DNA of 64,000 nucleotides, from the NCBI RefSeq assembly GCF_050433385.1, contig NZ_JBNPXI010000005.1, forward strand, positions 124,001 to 188,000, read 5' to 3'. Of the stretch, positions 50,224 to 58,221 are shown one piece after another. Source of the stretch: Brassicibacter mesophilus (lineage in GTDB: Bacteria; Bacillota; Clostridia; Tissierellales; Proteiniboraceae). The notes under the pieces are model-generated. The model was not told the origin of the DNA and made no database searches. It was given only the letters and a program-made list of their open reading frames with translations. Both the position numbers and the translations under genes were made by a program. Position 1 is the first letter of the stretch. Each line of letters starts with the position of its first letter.

Positions 50224-51222
50224 ATGCCAGATATATTAACCCATATATTATGTGGGCAGGATACAGTAAAGTGTCTAGAAAATAGTAGTTGGAAATCAAT
50301 AATTGCTTCAAAACCAAAGATTTTTAATTTAGGATGTCAGGGGCCAGACATGTTTTTATATAATGATTTCTGGCCTTGTATAAAGGATAAAAGAGGATTA
50401 AAATATGGTCGAATGATGCATACTCAAAAAACAGGTGATTTTTTGATTGAGAGCATTTCATATCTTAATGAAGAAGAGATTGATAAGGATAATTTTAGAA
50501 TAATATTCTCATATATATCTGGATTCATTTGTCATTTTAGTCTTGATAGAAATGCTCATCCATATATTCACTATCATGCAGGAGCGCATGACGCGAACAA
50601 GACTGAAACACGGAGATTTGCAGGATATCATAAAAGATTAGAGCTTATAATTGATACTATACTGTTAAATGAAAGAGAGAATGCAGAAAGTTTTAAATAC
50701 CCTGTATATCAGGAAATAGATGTGGGAAAGAGTCTGCCTAAGAGCATAGTAAGATATCTAGCACATACTATTGGGAAGGTTTATAGTCCTAAAAAAATAA
50801 TAAATTATATAAATGACTCATACAAAGACTTTACTACTGTGTTAAAGCTTTCTTATGATCCTTCTGGTATAAAAAAAGGATTACTTACAGTAGCTGATGT
50901 AGTAAGTAAGGATGACATAGCTTATAAAACACTTATATATCCTAGAAAGATAGATAGTCAAATTGATTATATGAATAGTTCTCGCAATATATGGAACCAT
51001 CCATGTAATAAAGACGAAACCTATTCACACAGCTTCTATGATTTATATGATAAAGCTGTTGTGGAAAGTACTGATATGATAAATGCATTTATTGCGTTTT
51101 TAGAGAATAAAATTAATATTAGCCAGTTAAAAGAGTTCTTCCCAAACATATCCTATCATACCGGGAAAATCATAGATGAAAAATGTGAGCTTAAATATTA
51201 TGAGCCTATCTTTGACAGATAG
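50224..51222 (+). CDS. Zinc-dependent phospholipase C-like protein
   Basis: This 332-residue cytoplasmic protein resembles the zinc-dependent phospholipase C family. An N-terminal DILTHILCGQD, LGCQGPDMFLYND, and SYISGFICHFSLDRNAHPYIHYHAG give the His/Asp residues of a trinuclear zinc site. There is no signal peptide, so a lipase role outside the cell is doubtful. TAGGAGG precedes the ATG. It follows the selenoprotein gene by 99 bases and may share its transcript. Confidence 0.75.
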   Translation: MPDILTHILCGQDTVKCLENSSWKSIIASKPKIFNLGCQGPDMFLYNDFWPCIKDKRGLKYGRMMHTQKTGDFLIESISYLNEEEIDKDNFRIIFSYISGFICHFSLDRNAHPYIHYHAGAHDANKTETRRFAGYHKRLELIIDTILLNERENAESFKYPVYQEIDVGKSLPKSIVRYLAHTIGKVYSPKKIINYINDSYKDFTTVLKLSYDPSGIKKGLLTVADVVSKDDIAYKTLIYPRKIDSQIDYMNSSRNIWNHPCNKDETYSHSFYDLYDKAVVESTDMINAFIAFLENKINISQLKEFFPNISYHTGKIIDEKCELKYYEPIFDR

Positions 51223-51230
51223 GTTTTTTT
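51205..51230 (+). terminator. Intrinsic terminator of the phospholipase-like gene
   Basis: CCTATC (51205-51210) pairs with GATAGG (51218-51223), followed by T7; the stop codon lies in the right arm. Confidence 0.85.
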
Positions 51231-51231
51231 A

Positions 51232-51296
51232 TGTGACGAATATCACAGCTTTTTGTGCTTGTTATCACATAGTATAGTAGGTATATCGTTTATAAT
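51232..51296 (+). promoter_or_regulatory. Tandem CRP/FNR-type boxes and -10 of the Fe-S protein gene
   Basis: TGTGACGAATATCACA (51232-51247) and TGTGCTTGTTATCACA (51254-51269) are two TGTGA-N6-TCACA-type boxes offset by 22 bp. A perfect TATAAT lies at 51291-51296, placing transcription start near 51303 and the centre of the proximal box at -41.5, the class II activator position. No good -35 is present, as expected for an activated promoter. The same offset is found upstream of hcp. Confidence 0.75.
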
Positions 51297-51329
51297 TAGA
51301 TTATAAAATAAATACAAGGGGTGTATAAA

Positions 51330-52073
51330 ATGGCAATTAGAAAAATAGTTAAAATAGATGAAGAAAAGTGTAATGGTTGTGGTCTATGTGTACCAGGATG
51401 TGCTGAGGGTGCTATTAAAATAGTAAATGGAAAAGCAAAGCTAATAGCAGATAACCTATGTGATGGAATAGGAAACTGTCTTGGGCATTGTCCACAAGAT
51501 GCAATTGAAATAATAGAAAGAGAAGCAGATGAATTTGATGAAGAAGCAGTAGAAAAGCATTTAAGTAATATTATAGAAAATAAACCTATAGCTCCTGTAC
51601 ATCATGGAGGCGGATGCCCGGGAAGCAGAGCTATGATGATAAACAGGCTAGCGAACGAGACTAAAACATCTGCAGTTTCTTCAGAAGATGTTGAAATAAG
51701 TATCAAACCCCAATTATCTCAATGGCCTGTTCAATTAATGCTTGTTCCAGAAAGAGCAGCATATTTTGATGGAAAAGAGCTATTAGTTACTGCTGACTGT
51801 GTTCCATTTGCATATCCTAACTATCATTTAGACTTACTAAAAGGAAAATCAGTAGTAATAGGATGTCCAAAGTTAGATAATGTTCAGTATTATATCGAAA
51901 AGCTAACTAATATAATAACAAATAACGATATTACAGGAGTTACTGTGGCACACATGGAAGTTCCTTGTTGTAATGGGATAGTGATGGCTGTAAACGAAGC
52001 AGTTAAAAGATCAGGAAAAGATGTTAAGATAAATAAAGTTAAAATAATGATAAACGGAGATAAGGAGAGCTAA
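51330..52073 (+). CDS. Ferredoxin-domain 4Fe-4S protein, likely part of the hcp regulon
   Basis: This 247-residue protein has an N-terminal two-cluster ferredoxin domain (CNGCGLCVPGCAEGAI; CDGIGNCLGHCPQDAI) and a longer C-terminal domain with CPG, GCPKLD and PCCNG cysteines. It is an electron-transfer protein often found with hcp in anaerobes; a ferredoxin-like partner of Hcp is a reasonable inference from the shared promoter boxes. The start at 51330 has AAGGGG at a good distance; an upstream GTG at 51321 directly abuts that site and is rejected. Confidence 0.85.
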   Translation: MAIRKIVKIDEEKCNGCGLCVPGCAEGAIKIVNGKAKLIADNLCDGIGNCLGHCPQDAIEIIEREADEFDEEAVEKHLSNIIENKPIAPVHHGGGCPGSRAMMINRLANETKTSAVSSEDVEISIKPQLSQWPVQLMLVPERAAYFDGKELLVTADCVPFAYPNYHLDLLKGKSVVIGCPKLDNVQYYIEKLTNIITNNDITGVTVAHMEVPCCNGIVMAVNEAVKRSGKDVKINKVKIMINGDKES

Positions 52074-52091
52074 TCAAAGCTCTCTTTTTTT
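52065..52091 (+). terminator. Intrinsic terminator of the Fe-S protein gene
   Basis: GAGAGCT (52065-52071) pairs with AGCTCTC (52078-52084), followed by T7. Almost the same hairpin recurs at 56268 after alr, on the other side of the cell-wall cassette. Confidence 0.88.
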
Positions 52092-52425
52092 ATTTGTAAA
52101 AATTACAATTAATTACACAATGCACTTATCATCAATTTGTTCTTCAGATGTTATTTCCTGTATTTCTTTTCTATAATATTTCCTAAGTTTCAATGTTTTT
52201 AGTATATTCATAAGAATCTATATTGGAGTTTTGCACTATAGTCTAAATTATAAAAGATACTTGTGGACAGTTTTTAATTTTTTAAAAAACCGTTTTAAAG
52301 TATACCCAGTCTAATATATAGAAAATGAATAGATTGTCACGTGAAAAAAAGTATATATGATTCATATAAAAAAAGATTTATATATCAACTTGATATTCCA
52401 TTATCTTTTCATTAGAAACACTAAA
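52092..52425. other. Long AT-rich intergenic region before the cell-wall cassette
   Basis: No supportable gene is present in these 334 bases. A 32-codon minus-strand frame (52113-52211) lacks a ribosome site. A/T-rich runs dominate. Confidence 0.4.
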
Positions 52426-52503
52426 ATTCTTAATTGATTAAGAATGTTTTAAGAAATTTGTAAGAAATGTAGACAGTGTTTTGTAAAATTTTATCAGTAT
52501 AAT
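52426..52503 (+). promoter_or_regulatory. Activator-type promoter of ddl-murF-alr with three TAAGAA repeats
   Basis: TAAGAAT (52439) and TAAGAAAT (52450 and 52461) are direct repeats at exact 11-bp intervals, the layout bound by OmpR/VanR-family response regulators. The first repeat is also the right arm of a palindrome, ATTCTTAAT-TG-ATTAAGAAT (52426-52445). A perfect TATAAT at 52498-52503 follows, without a good -35. This suggests inducible expression of the ddl operon by a two-component system encoded elsewhere. Confidence 0.6.
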
Positions 52504-52538
52504 ATCAGTATAAATAATGGACATATTAGGAGGAAAAG

Positions 52539-53621
52539 ATGAGAACAAATATTTATGTAATTTACGGAGGTAAATCGGTTGAGCATGACGTATCGCTGCA
52601 AAGTGCTTTTTCTGTGATGAATTCGTTAGACAAAAAGAAATATAATGTTCATCCAGTATATATTACAAGAGGTGGCGTATGGAGTAGCTTAGGAATACTC
52701 AAGAATGAAATAAAGGATATAAAACAGATGCAATGCAATAGTTCAGATACAATCTCATGCTCTTTGGGGAAGTTTTTATCTAAGCATTTAAGAACAGATG
52801 AGAAAAGCATTGTTTTTCCAGTTTTACATGGCACAAACGGAGAAGATGGAAATATTCAAGGACTGCTTGAACTATTAAATATTCCTTATGTAGGTAATGA
52901 GGTATTATCATCAGCAGTGGGAATAGATAAAGTGATGATGAAGGATCTATTTTCATTAGGGAATATCCCGCAGGCTAAATATACTTCTATTTTTCTTCAT
53001 GATTGGATGGAAAATGAACAGCAAGCTCTCAATCAAATTGAAGAAGTCATTGGTTATCCCTGTTTTGTAAAACCTGCAAAGCTAGGATCGAGTGTTGGTA
53101 TCAATCGATGCCAGAATAAAGACGAATTAAAAATAGCAATTAAAGAAGCTTTTCTATATGATCATAAATTAATTATAGAAGAAGAGATGATTGGAAGAGA
53201 AATGCAAATAGCAGTTATAGGTAACGATTGTCCTAAATGCTCTGTTGTAGGTGAATATATTCAAGAGAGACAATTTATGGATTATGCTGCTAAGTATTTA
53301 GATGGAAAATTAGTCCCTGTTATACCAGCACGATTGCCTGATGAGATAAGTGAAGCCATGAGACAAATCGCTATTAAAGCGTTCAAACTCTTAAACTGCA
53401 AAGGGCTTATAAGAGTTGATTATTTTGTTAATGACAAAAACGAGTTTTATGTGAATGAAATCAATACTATGCCTGGTTTCACAAAATACAGCATGTTTCC
53501 GGCTCTGTGGGAAAAAACAGATGGTACTACATATGCAGAGTTAATTGAAATACTAATCGGGCTCGGATTCTCACGATATAAACAGAAAAATTCTATTCTA
53601 AGTATGAGGTGGGAAAAATGA
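52539..53621 (+). CDS. ddl: D-alanine--D-alanine ligase, Bacillus type
   Basis: This 360-residue ATP-grasp ligase is similar along its length to Bacillus subtilis Ddl: YVIYGGKSVEHDVSLQSAFS, FPVLHGTNGEDGNIQGLLELLNIPYVGN, PCFVKPAKLGSSVGI, GREMQIAVIGND and NEINTMPGFTKYSM. It joins two D-Ala for peptidoglycan precursors. It is the first gene of ddl-murF-alr. AGGAGG precedes the ATG. The omega-loop and MDYAAKY region fit D-Ala, not the D-Lac or D-Ser specificities of Van ligases, although I cannot prove specificity. Confidence 0.9.
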   Translation: MRTNIYVIYGGKSVEHDVSLQSAFSVMNSLDKKKYNVHPVYITRGGVWSSLGILKNEIKDIKQMQCNSSDTISCSLGKFLSKHLRTDEKSIVFPVLHGTNGEDGNIQGLLELLNIPYVGNEVLSSAVGIDKVMMKDLFSLGNIPQAKYTSIFLHDWMENEQQALNQIEEVIGYPCFVKPAKLGSSVGINRCQNKDELKIAIKEAFLYDHKLIIEEEMIGREMQIAVIGNDCPKCSVVGEYIQERQFMDYAAKYLDGKLVPVIPARLPDEISEAMRQIAIKAFKLLNCKGLIRVDYFVNDKNEFYVNEINTMPGFTKYSMFPALWEKTDGTTYAELIEILIGLGFSRYKQKNSILSMRWEK

Positions 53622-55024
53622 TTCAACGTACATTAAGAGAAGTTGAAACAATGGTTGAAGGCTATGGTTTGAAAAAAGAAAATGCTGATATTAGCATCAA
53701 AGGTGTTTGCATAGATTCTAGACAGATAGAAGCAGGTCAATTGTTTGTTCCTATTGTAGGGGAGCGTTTTAATGGTCATAAGTTTGTGAAAGAAGCAATT
53801 AAAAGAGGTGCAGTTGCAACTATATGGAATAAAAATGAGCCTATTCCTAATATCGAGATTCCTATTATCTTAGTAGATGATACTCTAACAGCTATTCAGC
53901 AATTAGCAAAATCATATAGACAGCAGTTGAATGTGAAAATAATAGGTATCACTGGAAGTAACGGCAAAACTTCTACAAAAGACATTTTAGCCAGTTTATT
54001 GCAGACTCAATATAGAACTCATAAAACATTTGGTAATCTTAATAATCATTTAGGAGTTCCATTAACAATTTTAGAGCTAGAAGAAAATACCGAAATGGGT
54101 GTTATAGAAATGGGCATGTCTAATACGGGAGAAATCGAACTGCTTACTTCTATTGCTTCTCCTGATGCAGCCGTTATTACAAATATTGGTGAGGCTCACT
54201 TAGAAGAATTAAAAACAAAAGAAAATATTGTGAAAGCAAAGCTTGAAATTTTAAAAGGTTTAAAATCTAATGGGTTATTTGTTTATTTCGGTGATGACCC
54301 ACTATTAGACGGAAAAGTAAAAAGTATTGATATAGATTACGGAGAAATAACCTTTGGTCATAATTTTTCCAATACATATCAACCAGTAATAGAATCTGTT
54401 GAAGAAAAGGGAATTTTATTTAGATTAAAAATGCACGATTATCCTAGCTTTTTCTTACCTATGCTTGGAAAGCATCAAATGTATAATGCTACAGCGGCAA
54501 TTGCAGTAGCTAGACATTTTGGAATATCCTTTGAAAATATACAAAAGGGACTATTGAAGGTAGAAGCTACAGGGATGAGAAATGAGTTAATCCATACTGG
54601 GAAATATACAATCCTAAATGACTCATACAAGTCTAATCCTACCAGTGTTTTAGCGGCACTAGATACACTATATTCTATAAAGAATTATAGCCAAAAAATC
54701 GTTATTCTAGGAGATATGAATGGTCTTGGAGCGGGAGAGATTAAGATGCATGAAGAAATAGGAGTAAATATAGATGCTACTGAGATTGACTATCTATTTA
54801 CATTAGGACCCTTAGCGGGCTACATAGCTAGAGCAGCAAGAACAAGATTTCAAGAAAACAGGGTGTTTTCTTGTACATCCAAAGCTCAATTAATTCGAAA
54901 GCTTAAAAAAATCATAAAGGATCAGTGCATTATTTTAGTCAAAGGATCCAGAGAACTTAGATTAGAAGAAATAGTAGATGAATTGAGTAACAAAGGTACT
55001 TTACGTACAAAGGAGGTAATATAA
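53618..55024 (+). CDS. murF: UDP-MurNAc-tripeptide--D-Ala-D-Ala ligase
   Basis: This 468-residue Mur ligase adds D-Ala-D-Ala to the UDP-MurNAc-tripeptide. Domains are: N-terminal substrate domain with CIDSRQIEAGQLFVPIVGERFNGH; central ATPase with GITGSNGKTSTKD (P-loop near 113-118), GNLNNHLGVPLT and EMGMSNTGEI; and the C-terminal domain with NDSYKSNPTSVLAAL. The start is placed at 53618 after GAGGTGGG; an upstream GTG at 53609 overlaps that site. It overlaps ddl by four bases. Confidence 0.93.
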   Translation: MIQRTLREVETMVEGYGLKKENADISIKGVCIDSRQIEAGQLFVPIVGERFNGHKFVKEAIKRGAVATIWNKNEPIPNIEIPIILVDDTLTAIQQLAKSYRQQLNVKIIGITGSNGKTSTKDILASLLQTQYRTHKTFGNLNNHLGVPLTILELEENTEMGVIEMGMSNTGEIELLTSIASPDAAVITNIGEAHLEELKTKENIVKAKLEILKGLKSNGLFVYFGDDPLLDGKVKSIDIDYGEITFGHNFSNTYQPVIESVEEKGILFRLKMHDYPSFFLPMLGKHQMYNATAAIAVARHFGISFENIQKGLLKVEATGMRNELIHTGKYTILNDSYKSNPTSVLAALDTLYSIKNYSQKIVILGDMNGLGAGEIKMHEEIGVNIDATEIDYLFTLGPLAGYIARAARTRFQENRVFSCTSKAQLIRKLKKIIKDQCIILVKGSRELRLEEIVDELSNKGTLRTKEVI

Positions 55025-56232
55025 TGGATACTTCAATACTTCATCGAGATACATGGGTAGAAATACATCTAGATAAAATAGAGAACAATATAAAGCAAAT
55101 GCGTCAATATCTACCTTCTTCTGTAAAGTTTATGGCAGCAGTGAAAGCAGATGCCTATGGACATGGAGACTTACAAGTTGCAAGGATAGCTCTAAAAGCA
55201 GGTGCCGATGCTCTAGCTGTTTCAATATTAAGCGAAGCCTTGCACCTACGTAGAAATGGAATCAAGGCACCTATTCTTGTACTTACCCCTATACTTCCTA
55301 GTGATGTAAATATTGCAGTAGAATATGATTTGTCTGTCACTGTTTTTCAGCTTTCTTGGTTGAAGGAAATGAGATTGTATAAAGTGGGGAAAAAACCGCT
55401 TAAGATTCATTTGAAAATAGACACCGGACTAGGAAGAATTGGAATAAGACAAAAAGAAGAATTAGAAGCAATGCTGCCAATGCTAGAAAAAGATGACGTA
55501 ATCGTAGAAGGAATGTATACACATTTTGCAACTGCAAATAGAGTAGACTCTTCTTATTATAAAAAGCAATTTGAAGCATTTTTAGAGATAATTAATTGGG
55601 TAAAATCTAAAGGATTAGATGTATGTATTTTCCATTGTGCGAATAGTGCTTCAACTTTAAAATATAAAGATAGCTTTCTTGATATGGTACGAATAGGTGT
55701 TGCAATGTTTGGCATATATCCATCAGAAGATATAAGGAAAACATCAACAGTAAAACTAGAGTCTGCACTTTCTTTTAGTTCAAAAATTCTTTACATTAAA
55801 AAGCTAAAAAAAGGAAGCTTTGTAGGGTACGATGGGGCTTATGAAACAAAGTCAGATGAATGGATAGCAACAATTCCAACAGGATATGCAGACGGGTGGT
55901 TTAGATGTTTTCAAGGATTTCATGTACTAGTAGATGGACAGAAAGCCCCTATTATAGGCAAAATCTGTATGGATCAACTCATGATTCGTCTACCTAAAAG
56001 ATATCCTATTGGTACTCATGTAGTGTTAATTGGTAAACAAGGAAATAGTGAGATTACCCTTGAGAATCTTGCGGACCACATAGGAAGTGTCCCCCAAGAG
56101 ATACCGTCTATGATTACGTACCGTGTACCAAAAGTGTATTATTATGAAGAAAAGATCGTAGAAGTATTGATTGAAAGGACATGGGAGCCTAGTCGAAGTT
56201 TTTTAAATGAAGTAAGTGTCAGCACACATTAG
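55024..56232 (+). CDS. alr: Alanine racemase
   Basis: This 402-residue PLP enzyme supplies D-Ala to Ddl. It has the PLP-binding Lys in AAVKADAYGHG (K41), KIDTGLGRIGIR, MYTHFATAN, HCANSASTL, RIGVAMFGIYPS, and the catalytic Tyr segment VGYDGAYET. It overlaps the murF stop by one base after AAGGAGG. CGN arginine codons are more frequent here than in neighbouring genes, hinting at a different origin. With ddl and murF it forms a self-contained D-Ala branch. Confidence 0.94.
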   Translation: MDTSILHRDTWVEIHLDKIENNIKQMRQYLPSSVKFMAAVKADAYGHGDLQVARIALKAGADALAVSILSEALHLRRNGIKAPILVLTPILPSDVNIAVEYDLSVTVFQLSWLKEMRLYKVGKKPLKIHLKIDTGLGRIGIRQKEELEAMLPMLEKDDVIVEGMYTHFATANRVDSSYYKKQFEAFLEIINWVKSKGLDVCIFHCANSASTLKYKDSFLDMVRIGVAMFGIYPSEDIRKTSTVKLESALSFSSKILYIKKLKKGSFVGYDGAYETKSDEWIATIPTGYADGWFRCFQGFHVLVDGQKAPIIGKICMDQLMIRLPKRYPIGTHVVLIGKQGNSEITLENLADHIGSVPQEIPSMITYRVPKVYYYEEKIVEVLIERTWEPSRSFLNEVSVSTH

Positions 56233-56267
56233 ACAGTTTATGTGGATGGTTCATTGAATAATGAAAC

Positions 56268-56293
56268 GAGAGCTAGTTAAAGCTCTCTTTTTT
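56268..56293 (+). terminator. Intrinsic terminator of the ddl-murF-alr operon
   Basis: GAGAGCT (56268-56274) pairs with AGCTCTC (56281-56287), then T6. It differs by only two bases from the first 26 bases of the terminator at 52065. Confidence 0.88.
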
Positions 56294-56294
56294 C

Positions 56295-56352
56295 TTGCAA
56301 AAACGACAAATAATGTGTTACAATAGTAACAATTATTAGTACCAAGTACTAA
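56295..56352 (+). promoter_or_regulatory. accBCDA promoter with FapR-type operator
   Basis: TTGCAA (56295-56300) and TACAAT (56319-56324) are 18 bases apart, giving a start near 56331. TTAGTACCAAGTACTAA (56336-56352), a 7-3-7 inverted repeat, lies just after it and fits the FapR operator of Firmicutes (TTAGTACC...TACTAA). FapR represses lipid-synthesis genes and is released by malonyl-CoA, the product of the enzyme encoded here. Confidence 0.8.
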
Positions 56353-56385
56353 AACCAAATAACAATATTTTGGGAGGAATTCACT

Positions 56386-56847
56386 TTGGATATTAAAGAT
56401 ATAAAGGACTTAATATTGACTATAGATAAAACTAGTATAGAGAAAGTTGATATAGAAGAGGGAAATATAAAGATAAGCATATCTAAAAAAGCGAATAGTA
56501 TTGGAGGCGTAGATGCTTTAAGAGAAAATCAGCAATATGCAGAGAGATCTGTTCAAGCACAAAACAGAACAGCTGAACTAGAAGCAGAAGAGGTTTCTGC
56601 TGAAGAAGATATATATATTGTAAAATCTCCAATTGTAGGCACGTTCTATACATCTCCTAGTCCAGATTCACCAAATTTTGTGAATATAGGTGATACAGTA
56701 GAAAAAGGACAGCCTTTATGTATAATTGAAGCTATGAAAATAATGAATGAAATAGAATGTGAGGTTTCAGGCAAGGTTGTAGAAATATTAGTAGAAAATG
56801 AAGATATCGTAGAGTACGGACAGCCTTTAATGAAGCTTAGGAGGTAA
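56386..56847 (+). CDS. accB: Biotin carboxyl carrier protein of acetyl-CoA carboxylase
   Basis: This 153-residue protein carries biotin on K118 in EAMKIMNEI. The N-terminal part (1-75) is the usual charged linker, and the C-terminal biotinyl domain starts near residue 78 (VKSPIVGTFYTSPSPDSPNFVNIGD, including the BCCP thumb). The start is TTG with TGGGAGGAA upstream. It is the first gene of accBCDA. Confidence 0.94.
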   Translation: MDIKDIKDLILTIDKTSIEKVDIEEGNIKISISKKANSIGGVDALRENQQYAERSVQAQNRTAELEAEEVSAEEDIYIVKSPIVGTFYTSPSPDSPNFVNIGDTVEKGQPLCIIEAMKIMNEIECEVSGKVVEILVENEDIVEYGQPLMKLRR

Positions 56848-56851
56848 GTAT

Positions 56852-58198
56852 ATGTTTAATAAAATACTTATTGCTAATAGAGGAGAAATAGCACTTAGAA
56901 TTATAAGAGCATGCAAGGAGATGGGAATAAAAACTGTAGCTATATACTCTGAAGTAGATAGTGACTCTGCTCATGTACACATGGCAGATGAAGCTATATG
57001 TGTAGGACCTGCGAGTTCAGCTAATAGCTACCTTAATATAAAAAGCATCATAAGTGCAGCACTAATAACTAAAGCTGAAGCTATACATCCAGGCTATGGA
57101 TTTCTATCCGAGAATTCACAGCTTGTAGAGATATGTAAGCTTCATGGAATAAAGTTCATAGGTCCAGATACTGAACACATCGAGAAAATGGGGAATAAAT
57201 CAGAAGCCAGAAAAACTATGATAGACGCAGGTATTCCTGTTGTACCAGGTTCAGAGGAGTCAACCAATAATGCAGATGAAGCTTTGATAATAGCAAAAGA
57301 AATTGGTTTTCCAGTTATGGTGAAGGCATCTAGCGGTGGTGGCGGTAGAGGAATGAGAATAGTCTATAGCCAGAATGAATTCATAAGTAAATTTAACATG
57401 GCTAAATCTGAAGCTACTGTAGCGTTCAATGACGATTCTATGTATGTAGAAAAGTTTGTTGAACAGCCAAGACATATAGAGTTTCAAATATTAGCTGACC
57501 AATATGGAAATGTAATTCATCTTGGAGAAAGAGACTGTTCATTACAGAGAAGAAATCAAAAAGTAATAGAAGAGGCTCCCTGTACAATAATGGGAAAAGA
57601 CCTAAGACAGAAGATGGGAGAAATGGCACTTAGGGCAGCAAAAGCTGTTAACTATGTAAGCGCTGGGACAATAGAATTTTTATTAGATAAATACAATAAC
57701 TTCTATTTTATCGAAATGAATACTAGGATTCAGGTTGAACATCCGGTAACAGAATTGATAACAGGTGTAGATTTAATCAAAGAGCAGATAAAAATTGGAT
57801 ATGGAGAAAAACTTGAGATTACACAGCAGAATGTAAAAATAAATGGACATGCAATAGAGTGTAGAATCAATGCTGAAGATCCTGATAATAATTTCAGACC
57901 CAATCCTGGGGTAATAGAAGGTTACTTTGTACCTGGAGGGTATGGGGTAAGAGTAGATAGCCATATCTATAGTGGATATAAAATACCGCCAACCTATGAT
58001 TCGATGATAGGAAAGCTTATAGTTTGGGGGAAAAACAGAAACGAAGCCATAGACAGAATGAAAAGAGCGCTTGATGAGATGACTATTACAGGTATAAAAA
58101 CAAATATAGATTTTCAAAGACAAATATTAAATAATGAGAAATTCTTGATAAATCAAATAGATACATCCTTTATAGAAAGAGAAGTATTCGGGAGATAG
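56852..58198 (+). CDS. accC: Biotin carboxylase subunit of acetyl-CoA carboxylase
   Basis: This 448-residue ATP-grasp enzyme carboxylates biotin on AccB using bicarbonate. It has KILIANRGEIALRIIRACKE, HPGYGFLSEN, KASSGGGGRGMR, ERDCSLQRRNQKVIEEAP, FIEMNTRIQVEHPVTE and the C-terminal domain (EDPDNNFRPNPG). It begins four bases after accB, with AGGAGG at the end of that gene. Confidence 0.96.
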   Translation: MFNKILIANRGEIALRIIRACKEMGIKTVAIYSEVDSDSAHVHMADEAICVGPASSANSYLNIKSIISAALITKAEAIHPGYGFLSENSQLVEICKLHGIKFIGPDTEHIEKMGNKSEARKTMIDAGIPVVPGSEESTNNADEALIIAKEIGFPVMVKASSGGGGRGMRIVYSQNEFISKFNMAKSEATVAFNDDSMYVEKFVEQPRHIEFQILADQYGNVIHLGERDCSLQRRNQKVIEEAPCTIMGKDLRQKMGEMALRAAKAVNYVSAGTIEFLLDKYNNFYFIEMNTRIQVEHPVTELITGVDLIKEQIKIGYGEKLEITQQNVKINGHAIECRINAEDPDNNFRPNPGVIEGYFVPGGYGVRVDSHIYSGYKIPPTYDSMIGKLIVWGKNRNEAIDRMKRALDEMTITGIKTNIDFQRQILNNEKFLINQIDTSFIEREVFGR

Positions 58199-58221
58199 TC
58201 ATAGATGAGAGGAGAGATGAG

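Noticed and set aside
52113..52211. 32-codon minus-strand frame between the Fe-S protein and ddl genes.
   Set aside because: It has no ribosome site or conserved feature; it may be chance in AT-rich DNA.
52539..56232. VanG-type glycopeptide-resistance operon.
   Set aside because: The ligase looks like a normal Bacillus-type Ddl, MurF is present, and VanXY and a VanT membrane racemase are absent; only the promoter layout is Van-like.
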